A DNA stretch of 11,318 bases from PFL35 sp041550515 (GTDB taxonomy: Archaea; Thermoplasmatota; E2; DHVEG-1), in NCBI GenBank assembly GCA_041550515.1, contig JBFEOQ010000048.1:1-11318 (forward strand). Reading direction: 5' to 3'. The notes below the pieces were generated by a model. It was not told the DNA's origin. It was given only the letters and a program-made list of their open reading frames with translations, and did not search any database. Within the stretch, counting starts at the first letter, position 1; every line of letters begins with the position of its first letter. Shown piece after piece: positions 4,706-11,318 of this stretch. The position numbers were made by a program, and so were the translations under genes.

Positions 4706-7700
4706 TTGATAAGCAAATCTAATAAAATGAATTTAACAGTAATGTCAATAATACTAATCTTAACATTATTTAATATCCAAGCTTCACCGATAACAGCGGA
4801 ATCAATAAGCTGGAACGAGGAATGGAATTTTTCCAAAGAAATAATTATTCCAATAAATACAAGAAGTCAAGCTGCAAAATATCAACCTATAGATATAAAA
4901 ATTGATTTTGAAAATCTTTGTTGGGCAATAAATGAAATGGAACATTCAATTCGAATTTGTTGTTGGGATGGAAATAAGTGGCATGAATTAGAATCTCAAA
5001 TATATGATTTACAATCAATTGATACTAACTATATTAAATCCTGCAGTATAGTATTTTTAGTACCAGAATTTGCAGATGGAAATGAAAAATACTTTGTTTA
5101 TTATTCTGATTCAGAAAAAGAACCTCCAAATTATAAAGATCATGTTCAAATCGAGGAATCATATTATCATTATGAACCAATATCTGGATATGCTCTAGAA
5201 TCCTCATATTATAAGATTACGGATGGAGGGTATTGTAATTATATTGTTTCACAAGAAGGTCAGTTCATGGGTTATAACACAGGCCAACATATTACAAAAA
5301 TGAATGAAAAAACAATTGATATAAAACCAAAAAATGGTGATACGATAGCATCATTTGATTTTAAATATAGTTATGGGTGTGAACTTTTTGATTATAGTTC
5401 AACTAGTCAAAAATTAATTTCTAAGGAAATTCTCCATGATGGAAATTTAATGATTGAGTTTGGAATGATAAGTAGATCTAAATTGGATGATCTTCAAACC
5501 ACTGCTCAATATAAATATTATCATTCTCCAACTTCTTCTAAATCCAGAATCCATGTTCATGTTATTCATGAAGCATTAAAAAAAATATCCTTGGATAAAA
5601 CAATTGTATTGGAAACCAATACTGATGGGACTTATGCATCAATCCAAGCACAAGCTGTAAAAAGTAAAACAATTGATGATTTAAATCTTGGGAAAATTTA
5701 TCCATTTTTACATTATAAAAATGAAATTGGTACAATATCAGAATTTGATATAGATATTGATCCAGAATATATTCCAGACGATTTAGATATTCGGATTATA
5801 GATATAATAGATGATGTGGATTTAGGGGAAAAAAGCTGGATTTCATTTGATGAGGGGGAATCAGGAAAAGCTCATGCTATCATATTTTATTCAAATAATG
5901 TTGTAATAAAAGGAAGTGATGAAAGAGACGGAATTCAAATAAATTCTTTTGAAATGGATTATCCTCATTTACCTGGGCTAGAGAATAATATGGCAAATAT
6001 TGTAGTATCGAGAAACTCATATGAAAAAGATGCTACCCTTGATACGATTATTCCTGATGATTTTATTGTTGAGTTTGATGCTGAATTTTTTACAACTGAA
6101 AATAATGGTTACAAAATTTTAGATGAAGAGACTAAAATTTTTAGAGAATTAGTTGAAAAAAAACCAGAATATAATTTAGATTTTAATGAAGATACTAGTG
6201 AAATTGAAAAGCATACATTATCAATAAATGTTCAAGGAGCTCCTTCGATTCCTATGGGATCTAGTCTTTCAGTATTGTTTGGTAGGAATTTTTCTTTTAT
6301 CACTGTTGAACTTTATAAAGAAAATGAATATACTTCATCAGAATCTGCTGTTAGACTTCCTATGGAGACTATGAAAGATTTTGATAATTCAAAGATAATT
6401 AGAACAATATTACGATCATTAAAATATTTTGATTGGATTAATATTTCATTTTTTAAAAAAGCAGTATTTTCGGATATCGACGAAGGTAAATATGTAGTTA
6501 AAATTTTTAAAGAAAATTCTCTTTTTTCAGATGATAGAAAATTTATTGGATTTGCAACTGTGGATTTAACAGAAGATAAAAAAATTAATATAAAATGTCG
6601 TTCAGAGGGGCAGACAAATATTGTATTATATGATCAAAATAATAATAAAGTTGAGAATGCTGAAATTTTTTTAAAAAATAAGGATTTAATAATAACAAAT
6701 GTCAAAACCAATAGAGATGGAGAAGTAGTTATTAAAGCACCAAAAAATTCAGATTATTATGACTTGCAAATATATTATAAAGGGATCTTATTGTATGAAG
6801 ATTCAATAAAAATAAATTCGATATTAAATCTAAATTCTGATTCAATATCAATTAATATCAACAGATATAATGTTAATTTAGATATATTAGATAAATGGGG
6901 TTTATCTACAGGTGTTAATATAAATCCAATAATTGTAAATGATAATGGAAAAGATCAAATTATAATTAATTCTAATAAAACCTCAGACTCAAAATTTGTT
7001 TTTAATAATATCCCTCCAGGAGATTATAATATTGTTTTTAATTATAAATCATTCATATTTGAAGAAAAAATAAATTTAATAGATGATCTTAATCTAAATA
7101 TTGAATTCCCAGCGGAATATAAAATTAGTATTATTACAAGAGATTTAAGAGGTAATAATTATACAAGTTCTAAAATGTTTTTATCAAGGGATAATAAAAG
7201 AATTCGTATTAATTATAATAATTTTTTTTCAGAATTAATTCCACCAGGGAAATATATTTTAGAAGTTTATGATGATGAAGAATTAGTTTTTAAAAGTAAT
7301 ATAGATGTGCTAGGTGATGCTAAATTTGATCTTGTAACAAATCATAATTCAATTTTTCCATTGATTATATTATCATTTTTTATATTATTTTCAGCTTTTA
7401 TCATTATTTATTCTTATTTGAAAAGAAAAATTAAACCAATTTTAACCTTTATTCCAATTTTTTTAGTTTTAATTTCAATGATATTTCCTTGGTGGATAAT
7501 ACAAGGAACGTCAAATAATATAGAATCTTATACAACGATGTTTTTATATCCATTATATCTTGTTACAATCACTGAAACTTCCCAGATAATTGCAGGAGAA
7601 ATAGCATTTTTACCAGATTTATTTATAATAACAATAAATGTATTTTTGATTATAACATTTATAGGATGTGCTTTAACTACTTTAAATTATCTTTTTAAAA

Positions 7701-8023
7701 ATAAAATTAAAAAAATTAATTTTCTAATTTTAATAATTTCTACAACAACATTTATTATAGCAATTTCAATGTTTATATACGCAATAAATGAATTATCAAC
7801 AATAACAGTTGGAGGTATTATTGGTCAAGGAAATATAGATACAAATTTATTGAACGATGGAAAATCAATTTCTTTATACTCAAATTGGGGTTTAGGATTT
7901 GGTTTTTATATATATTTATTTTCTTTGATTATAATTGTTTTAAATCTATTCTATTCATTTAAATTATATACTGGTGAGGATTTAATATGGTACAAAAAAA
8001 GAAAAAAATTAAATCAGAAATGA
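4706..8023 (+). CDS. large surface protein: DUF2341-like ectodomain, beta-sandwich repeats, multi-pass membrane C-terminus
   Basis: 1105 residues. A signal peptide (about 9-32, ending ITAES) is followed by a first domain with the logic of DUF2341: WNFSKEIIIP, YQPIDIKIDF, SIRICCWDGNKWHELESQIYD, then EKYFVYYSDSE (about 38-145). A long extracellular part follows (150-500) with conserved-looking blocks such as DERDGIQINSFEMDYPHLPG and IVEFDAEFF that I cannot place. At least three carboxypeptidase-regulatory-like beta-sandwich units come next: about 635-705 (NAEIFLKN, TNRDGEVVIKAP), 718-800 (FNNIPPGDYNIVFNY) and 804-877 (ELIPPGKYILEVYDDE). From 883 there are five to six membrane helices (883-904, 911-931, 945-965, 970-997, 1004-1027, 1063-1086) and a basic cytoplasmic end. 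The TTG start is backed by GAGGTTGA. Its last 37 bases overlap the next gene, which is translationally coupled. It may hold or present the sulfotransferase's substrate; that is inference. Confidence 0.75.
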   Translation: MISKSNKMNLTVMSIILILTLFNIQASPITAESISWNEEWNFSKEIIIPINTRSQAAKYQPIDIKIDFENLCWAINEMEHSIRICCWDGNKWHELESQIYDLQSIDTNYIKSCSIVFLVPEFADGNEKYFVYYSDSEKEPPNYKDHVQIEESYYHYEPISGYALESSYYKITDGGYCNYIVSQEGQFMGYNTGQHITKMNEKTIDIKPKNGDTIASFDFKYSYGCELFDYSSTSQKLISKEILHDGNLMIEFGMISRSKLDDLQTTAQYKYYHSPTSSKSRIHVHVIHEALKKISLDKTIVLETNTDGTYASIQAQAVKSKTIDDLNLGKIYPFLHYKNEIGTISEFDIDIDPEYIPDDLDIRIIDIIDDVDLGEKSWISFDEGESGKAHAIIFYSNNVVIKGSDERDGIQINSFEMDYPHLPGLENNMANIVVSRNSYEKDATLDTIIPDDFIVEFDAEFFTTENNGYKILDEETKIFRELVEKKPEYNLDFNEDTSEIEKHTLSINVQGAPSIPMGSSLSVLFGRNFSFITVELYKENEYTSSESAVRLPMETMKDFDNSKIIRTILRSLKYFDWINISFFKKAVFSDIDEGKYVVKIFKENSLFSDDRKFIGFATVDLTEDKKINIKCRSEGQTNIVLYDQNNNKVENAEIFLKNKDLIITNVKTNRDGEVVIKAPKNSDYYDLQIYYKGILLYEDSIKINSILNLNSDSISININRYNVNLDILDKWGLSTGVNINPIIVNDNGKDQIIINSNKTSDSKFVFNNIPPGDYNIVFNYKSFIFEEKINLIDDLNLNIEFPAEYKISIITRDLRGNNYTSSKMFLSRDNKRIRINYNNFFSELIPPGKYILEVYDDEELVFKSNIDVLGDAKFDLVTNHNSIFPLIILSFFILFSAFIIIYSYLKRKIKPILTFIPIFLVLISMIFPWWIIQGTSNNIESYTTMFLYPLYLVTITETSQIIAGEIAFLPDLFIITINVFLIITFIGCALTTLNYLFKNKIKKINFLILIISTTTFIIAISMFIYAINELSTITVGGIIGQGNIDTNLLNDGKSISLYSNWGLGFGFYIYLFSLIIIVLNLFYSFKLYTGEDLIWYKKRKKLNQK
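7973..7979 (+). promoter_or_regulatory. internal ribosome binding site for the coupled sulfotransferase
   Basis: GGTGAGG lies inside the end of the surface-protein gene, 7 bases before the ATG at 7987. It fixes this start over the ATG at 8022, which has none. Confidence 0.75.
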
Positions 8024-9114
8024 AAACAATTCAACATCCCCTTTTTAGCATTTCCTTTAAAAATTGGGCAAAATTATTATGTAAAAATGGGGGTTTTGAT
8101 TTAAGATTTTTTTCAAGATCAATGTTTATAACAATATCATCAATTTTTTTCTCTATATTTAGATTTTTATTTAAAATTTTATATGGTAAAAAAATTAAAA
8201 ATTATAAAATAGAAAGATCCCCTGTTTTTATCGTTGGTCATTGGAGAAGTGGAACAACTTATCTTCATGAACTTTTATGTGAAGACCCTCAATTTTGTTA
8301 TGTTTCACTATGGCATACATTACTCCCCAATTGTTATCCACTGCTTGAGCCTATGAAAAATTTTATGGCTAAGTTTTTACCAAATAAAAGACCTATGGAC
8401 AACGTTAAGGTAGAAATTGATGGACCATATGAAGAAGAAGCTGGAATTGCTGTCATTAGCCCATGGTCATTTTTTCATGGTCTCCATTTTCCAAAAAATG
8501 CAGAAGAGCAATATGTTAAATCGATCCATTATACCGGTCTTTCTAAAGAAGAGAAAGAGAAGTGGGATAAAAGCTACTATCAGTTTATAAAAACTGTATC
8601 TTATACAAATAATGGGAAAAGATTACTTTTGAAAGATCCAGCTCATACTGCTAGAATTCCTACATTGTTAAAACTATTCCCAGATGCAAAATTTATTCAT
8701 ATAAGAAGAAATCCATATAAAGTATATTTATCAACAGTAAAAATGAGAAATAATGTTCTTGAAAAATTAGCTTTACAAGATAGAGATAAAGAAGTTATTG
8801 AAAAACAAGTAATAGCTAATTATAAAAGACTCATGAATGCATTTTTTGAACAGAAAGATTTAATTCCAGATAAAAATTATGTAGAAATTAGTTATGAAGA
8901 TTTAATTAAAGATCCTATAAAGCAGGTGAGAAAAATTTATTTAAAATTAAATATTGCTGGCTTAGAAAAAGGTTTACCAAGAATGTATAAATATTTGGAG
9001 AATAAAAAAGAATACAAAGTAAATGTCTATAAAATCGATGAAAAAATTCTAAAACATATAGAAAAAAACTGGGATTTTACAATAAAACTATGGAACTATA
9101 AAAGACCAAAATAA
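7987..9114 (+). CDS. PAPS-dependent sulfotransferase, Sulfotransfer_3 type
   Basis: A 375-residue enzyme expected to transfer sulfate from PAPS to a hydroxyl or amine on a glycan, lipid or protein. The 5'-phosphosulfate loop is SPVFIVGHWRSGTTYLHELL (78-97). LLLKDPAHTARIPTLLKLFP follows at 213-232, and the 3'-phosphate binding segment KFIHIRRNPYKVYLST at 235-250. YVEISYEDLIKDP (298-310) is also typical of the family. Residues 42-67 are strongly hydrophobic and may bind the membrane, so the enzyme probably works at the inner face of the membrane. The start at 7987 has GGTGAGG in front and lies 37 bases inside the preceding gene, so the two are made together from one mRNA. Its acceptor is unknown; the partner surface protein or a lipid/glycan intermediate are the obvious candidates. 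The gene is very AT-rich like its partner. Confidence 0.9.
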   Translation: MVQKKKKIKSEMKTIQHPLFSISFKNWAKLLCKNGGFDLRFFSRSMFITISSIFFSIFRFLFKILYGKKIKNYKIERSPVFIVGHWRSGTTYLHELLCEDPQFCYVSLWHTLLPNCYPLLEPMKNFMAKFLPNKRPMDNVKVEIDGPYEEEAGIAVISPWSFFHGLHFPKNAEEQYVKSIHYTGLSKEEKEKWDKSYYQFIKTVSYTNNGKRLLLKDPAHTARIPTLLKLFPDAKFIHIRRNPYKVYLSTVKMRNNVLEKLALQDRDKEVIEKQVIANYKRLMNAFFEQKDLIPDKNYVEISYEDLIKDPIKQVRKIYLKLNIAGLEKGLPRMYKYLENKKEYKVNVYKIDEKILKHIEKNWDFTIKLWNYKRPK

Positions 9115-9131
9115 ACAACAAAATGTAAAAA
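9113..9131 (+). repeat. 19-bp intergenic repeat, copy 2
   Basis: AAACAACAAAATGTAAAAA, overlapping the sulfotransferase stop codon, is identical to 1956-1974. Confidence 0.5.
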
Positions 9132-9140
9132 AGAAAAAAA
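9127..9140 (-). terminator. oligo-T terminator of the 9154-11001 gene
   Basis: The minus strand reads CTTTTTTTCTTTTT, beginning about 14 bases past the stop codon at 9154. It matches the tract at 1288-1301. Confidence 0.6.
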
Positions 9141-9156
9141 GAGGATTTTTATTTTA
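9141..9156 (+). terminator. oligo-T terminator of the surface-protein operon
   Basis: AGGATTTTTATTTTAT follows the sulfotransferase stop codon by about 27 bases and runs into the end of the convergent gene. Both converging transcripts therefore appear to end within the 39-base gap. Confidence 0.5.
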
Positions 9157-11001
9157 TATTATTTGGTTTAGTATTTTTTCAAAAATTGGAAAACGCTGAA
9201 TGAGTTTTTGTAAAAAGAATTGTTGAAATAAATTATGTTGTCCAATTAATCTAACGGTATCTTTCCCTTGGATTATTATTACAGAAAAGGTTTCACCATT
9301 AAGATATGCATAAGGATATTCACCACCTTCATCAACAACTAAACTGAAATCTAATTCCTGTGTTTTAAATTGAAGTATCATATCTATATCACCATCATAA
9401 TCTACATCTTCTAAAGTACTGTGAACTGGATTCGCATCAAGAAACATAATTGTACTACAGTCAACATTGGCGGCATCAAAATCTTCATCTGTTAGAATCG
9501 CAACGGGAACTATGCCCTTGGAATTAATATTTATACTGTTTGGACAACTACCAGGTTTAATATCAATAAAAACAAGAATATTTCCAGGTGGAGAACTTAA
9601 TGTTACGTCTCCCCATGTCGATGGTTCAGGACCTCGACCAGTACCTGTCCATATAATTCCATCTTCTGGCCAGTAAGCGTTGGGAGAGCTACCTCGTTCA
9701 ATGCACATCTTTATAGTATCACCCAAAGCTATCCCGGCTAAAGTATAATCGACTTTTAATTCAGTAGCTACACCGTTTTCCGCAGTAAAAATATAAGGAG
9801 CGGGAGACCAGGGTTGAATTGGTGGTTTCAGACTTATCATATGATTAGTGCTTCCACTACTGAAAATAGTAAAAACATCAAAGAAACTGCGATGACTGCC
9901 TGCATCAAAAGTAAATTCAACATAGCCAGGATTGGGTTCATCTACAGCCACATACAAGTACTGATCATCCCAATCAATGTATCCAGCTACCGTAAATCCT
10001 CCATCAATCAAAGTAACAGCCATACCACCATCATATTCACCAGGACTAATAACTCCATCCACAGCATGATCTCCAATATTAACAGTTGTATCATCGGTAT
10101 CAAATGCACCTTCATTATCAGTAACTTTCAAAGAAATTGGATATGTTCCATCAGATGACCAACTATGCGTAGTTATGATTCCAGTGGCATCATCATAGAG
10201 TCCATCGTTATCCAAATCCCATTCATAACTTACTATGGTTCCATCAATATCATTACTACCAGAACCATCTAAAACAATACCATCACCAACCAGACCACTA
10301 TACGGACCACCCGCATCAGCTGTAGGAGGCTGATTTCCATTTAAAACAATAGACCCCCAAGTAGCAACAGATGAAGCTGTCTCGCAAGGATAGTATAATG
10401 GATTTGATGGTGAGACATAAGGCCATATTTGACAATCCCCAAATGTTCCTCCATAAGAAGTATCTGATGTATCAACAACAAGTTTTATTGTATCACCAGG
10501 TAGTGTTCCATAGAGGGTGTAATCGAATTTAAATTCTGTAGCTGAACCTGTCGCCCACCAACTTGTTCCAGGAAATGGATCAGCTGCCCAACCCCAACAA
10601 CCTACTGGTTTGCCGCATCTTACATATTGCCAATTTCCATCACTGAACAAAACCCAGGCATGGTAATAAGGCATAGTTCCATGTATCCCAGCATCCCACA
10701 TAAATTCGATGAAACTACCTCCTGATCCCCAATTGGGAACAGGTTCATCCACAGCAATCCAGAGATACTGCGAATCCCAATAAAGGTAACCATCAACAGG
10801 TCCTGAATATGGTGATGATGGAGATGGCCATGGACCCTCTAGTTGAATATATAATGCGTCATCATATTCACCAGGACTAATAACTCCATCTACAACTGGT
10901 GGACTTGCAGCTGTAACATTAATTATAGTTATCATAGTTAGTATCATACATAGTGTTATTACGATAGTATACAGCCTATTATAAAACACATTTTTTTTCA
11001 T
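9154..11001 (-). CDS. secreted modular protein: two DOMON/CBM9-like units, PKD, IDIKPGS domain and C-terminal tail
   Basis: A 615-residue exported protein. A signal peptide spans 1-32 (VTAAS). A first sugar-binding-like unit (about 36-220) begins VDGVISPGEYD and has GYLYWDSQYLWIAVDEP. A PKD domain (223-309) follows, with PPTADAGGPYSG, DGSGSNDIDGTIVSYEWDLDNDG and GTYPISLKVTDNEG. A second unit (313-469) repeats VDGVISPGEYD and GYIDWDDQYLYVAVDEP. Next comes a domain (478-586) starting FIDIKPGSCPNSININSKGIVPVAILT, known from many secreted bacterial and archaeal proteins, with acidic EDVDYDGDID resembling a calcium loop. The tail (587-615) ends RFPIFEKILNQII. GGAGG stands 10 bases before the ATG. 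Its GC content is clearly higher than the neighbours: one 60-base line inside it has 29 G or C, against 3 in one line of the surface-protein gene. It is probably a cell-surface binding protein. Confidence 0.85.
   Translation of the reverse strand: MKKNVFYNRLYTIVITLCMILTMITIINVTAASPPVVDGVISPGEYDDALYIQLEGPWPSPSSPYSGPVDGYLYWDSQYLWIAVDEPVPNWGSGGSFIEFMWDAGIHGTMPYYHAWVLFSDGNWQYVRCGKPVGCWGWAADPFPGTSWWATGSATEFKFDYTLYGTLPGDTIKLVVDTSDTSYGGTFGDCQIWPYVSPSNPLYYPCETASSVATWGSIVLNGNQPPTADAGGPYSGLVGDGIVLDGSGSNDIDGTIVSYEWDLDNDGLYDDATGIITTHSWSSDGTYPISLKVTDNEGAFDTDDTTVNIGDHAVDGVISPGEYDGGMAVTLIDGGFTVAGYIDWDDQYLYVAVDEPNPGYVEFTFDAGSHRSFFDVFTIFSSGSTNHMISLKPPIQPWSPAPYIFTAENGVATELKVDYTLAGIALGDTIKMCIERGSSPNAYWPEDGIIWTGTGRGPEPSTWGDVTLSSPPGNILVFIDIKPGSCPNSININSKGIVPVAILTDEDFDAANVDCSTIMFLDANPVHSTLEDVDYDGDIDMILQFKTQELDFSLVVDEGGEYPYAYLNGETFSVIIIQGKDTVRLIGQHNLFQQFFLQKLIQRFPIFEKILNQII
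10029..10059 (-). repeat. 31-bp direct repeat, copy A (within the 9154-11001 gene)
   Basis: Identical to 10860-10890. It encodes DGVISPGEYD at the start of the second DOMON/CBM9-like unit. The copies are 831 bases apart, a multiple of three. Confidence 0.9.
10860..10890 (-). repeat. 31-bp direct repeat, copy B (within the 9154-11001 gene)
   Basis: The partner of 10029-10059, encoding DGVISPGEYD at the start of the first unit. Perfect identity at all positions, including third codon positions, points to recent duplication or gene conversion. Confidence 0.9.
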
Positions 11002-11011
11002 TTATTTTTTT

Positions 11012-11016
11012 CCTCC
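11012..11016 (-). promoter_or_regulatory. ribosome binding site of the 9154-11001 gene
   Basis: The minus strand reads GGAGG (inside GGGAGG), 10 bases before the ATG at 11001. Confidence 0.65.
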
Positions 11017-11037
11017 CATTATTTTATTTTAAGTATT

Positions 11038-11048
11038 ATTTATATAAA
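11038..11048 (-). promoter_or_regulatory. TATA box of the 9154-11001 gene
   Basis: The minus strand reads TTTATATAAAT. Spacing predicts a start near 11018, just before the GGGAGG ribosome site. It lies next to the opposing TATA box of the gene at 11087. Confidence 0.45.
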
Positions 11049-11050
11049 CT

Positions 11051-11063
11051 AAAATATATAAAG
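11051..11063 (+). promoter_or_regulatory. TATA box of the gene at 11087, near-leaderless
   Basis: AAAATATATAAAG, centred about 30 bases before the ATG at 11087. Expected transcription from about 11083 leaves almost no leader, consistent with the lack of a good ribosome site. Confidence 0.4.
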
Positions 11064-11086
11064 ATATAAAAAATATGAGAGTATAA

Positions 11087-11318
11087 ATGAGTGATACAGC
11101 AACAATAAGGGATAAAGAAAAATATAATGAATTGAATAAACTGATTGGTAATATACATAAATCTGTTAAACATCTATTTAGATATGTAGATAGAGAAATA
11201 TTCTTTTCACCAACAAATAATACAGTGAATAGTATAAATAGACTTGGTACTTCGCAAAATAATTTTACTCTATACACTGAAAAAGAGGAGGATTTTATTT
11301 ACAATCAGTCTGGTAATA
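11087..11318 (+). CDS. unknown cytoplasmic protein, N-terminal fragment (runs off the window)
   Basis: An open frame from ATG at 11087 runs to the window edge without a stop (77 complete codons). A TAA stands directly before the ATG in frame, so the start is well bounded. The N-terminus MSDTATIRDKEKYNELNKLIGNIHKSV is hydrophilic and probably helical, with no signal peptide. Then come KHLFRYVDREIFFSP, a polar Asn/Ser/Thr stretch (NNTVNSINRLGTSQNN) and an acidic FTLYTEKEEDF. I do not recognise the family. It is transcribed away from the large secreted-protein gene, from a promoter region of about 85 bases. The opposite strand is also open for 82 codons here, but that reading lacks a good start context and is probably a shadow. 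Confidence 0.55.
   Translation, partial: MSDTATIRDKEKYNELNKLIGNIHKSVKHLFRYVDREIFFSPTNNTVNSINRLGTSQNNFTLYTEKEEDFIYNQSGN

Noticed and set aside
4648..4836. 62-codon open frame on the minus strand
   Set aside because: It covers the promoter and signal-peptide region of the surface-protein gene in reverse; its hydrophobic look is the mirror of that signal sequence and AT-rich flank.
9467..10158. Two plus-strand open frames (9467-9676 and 9814-10158)
   Set aside because: Both are antisense to the well-supported modular secreted protein, whose domains are clear on the minus strand.
11029..11277. 82-codon minus-strand open frame, hydrophobic
   Set aside because: It runs across the divergent promoter and opposes the hydrophilic plus-strand frame from 11087, which has a TATA box at proper distance.
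1..11318. CRISPR array, insertion sequence, tRNA or phage genes
   Set aside because: No regularly spaced repeats, no transposase or integrase motifs, no terminal inverted repeats, and no tRNA cloverleaf signature (GGTTCGAATCC-like arm) were found.

Overview
The window comes from a strongly AT-rich archaeon. The evidence is the 3' end of an RNase P RNA at the left edge, archaeal TATA boxes about 25 bases before likely transcript starts, leaderless and TTG-start genes, oligo-T terminators, a lipobox lipoprotein and PKD-containing surface proteins. My best guess, from remembered family resemblance only, is a Thermoplasmata-like or related uncultured euryarchaeal lineage.

Left part (1-1844): the rnpB 3' end; a small lipoprotein (198-623); a 36-residue two-CxxC zinc-knuckle protein (674-784); and two short secreted proteins on the minus strand (861-1181 and 1359-1844). 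Just past the stop codon of each short secreted gene, in the same relative +1 frame, lies a peptide resembling the C-terminal tail of the two big secreted proteins in this window. These tails look displaced by frameshift.

Middle (2039-4427): a membrane-anchored papain-like (permuted NlpC/P60, YiiX-type) enzyme overlaps tail to tail with a secreted aryl-sulfate sulfotransferase carrying a PKD-like domain and the tail.

Centre right (4706-9114): a two-gene operon. It encodes an 1105-residue surface protein with a large ectodomain and a multi-pass membrane C-terminus, then a translationally coupled Sulfotransfer_3-type sulfotransferase. With the secreted aryl-sulfate enzyme next door, the locus may sulfate a surface molecule. 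That is inference.

Right (9154-11318): a large minus-strand secreted protein (two DOMON/CBM9-like units, PKD, and a domain starting IDIKPGS, then the tail), visibly richer in GC than its neighbours; a divergent promoter; and a 5' fragment of an unknown cytoplasmic gene running off the edge.

The most notable signal is the shared tail ending in F-[FP]-x-F-E-K-I-L. It is attached to unrelated secreted proteins, occurs in intact and frame-displaced forms, and does not resemble known archaeosortase signals. It is a candidate for an undescribed surface-sorting or assembly signal.
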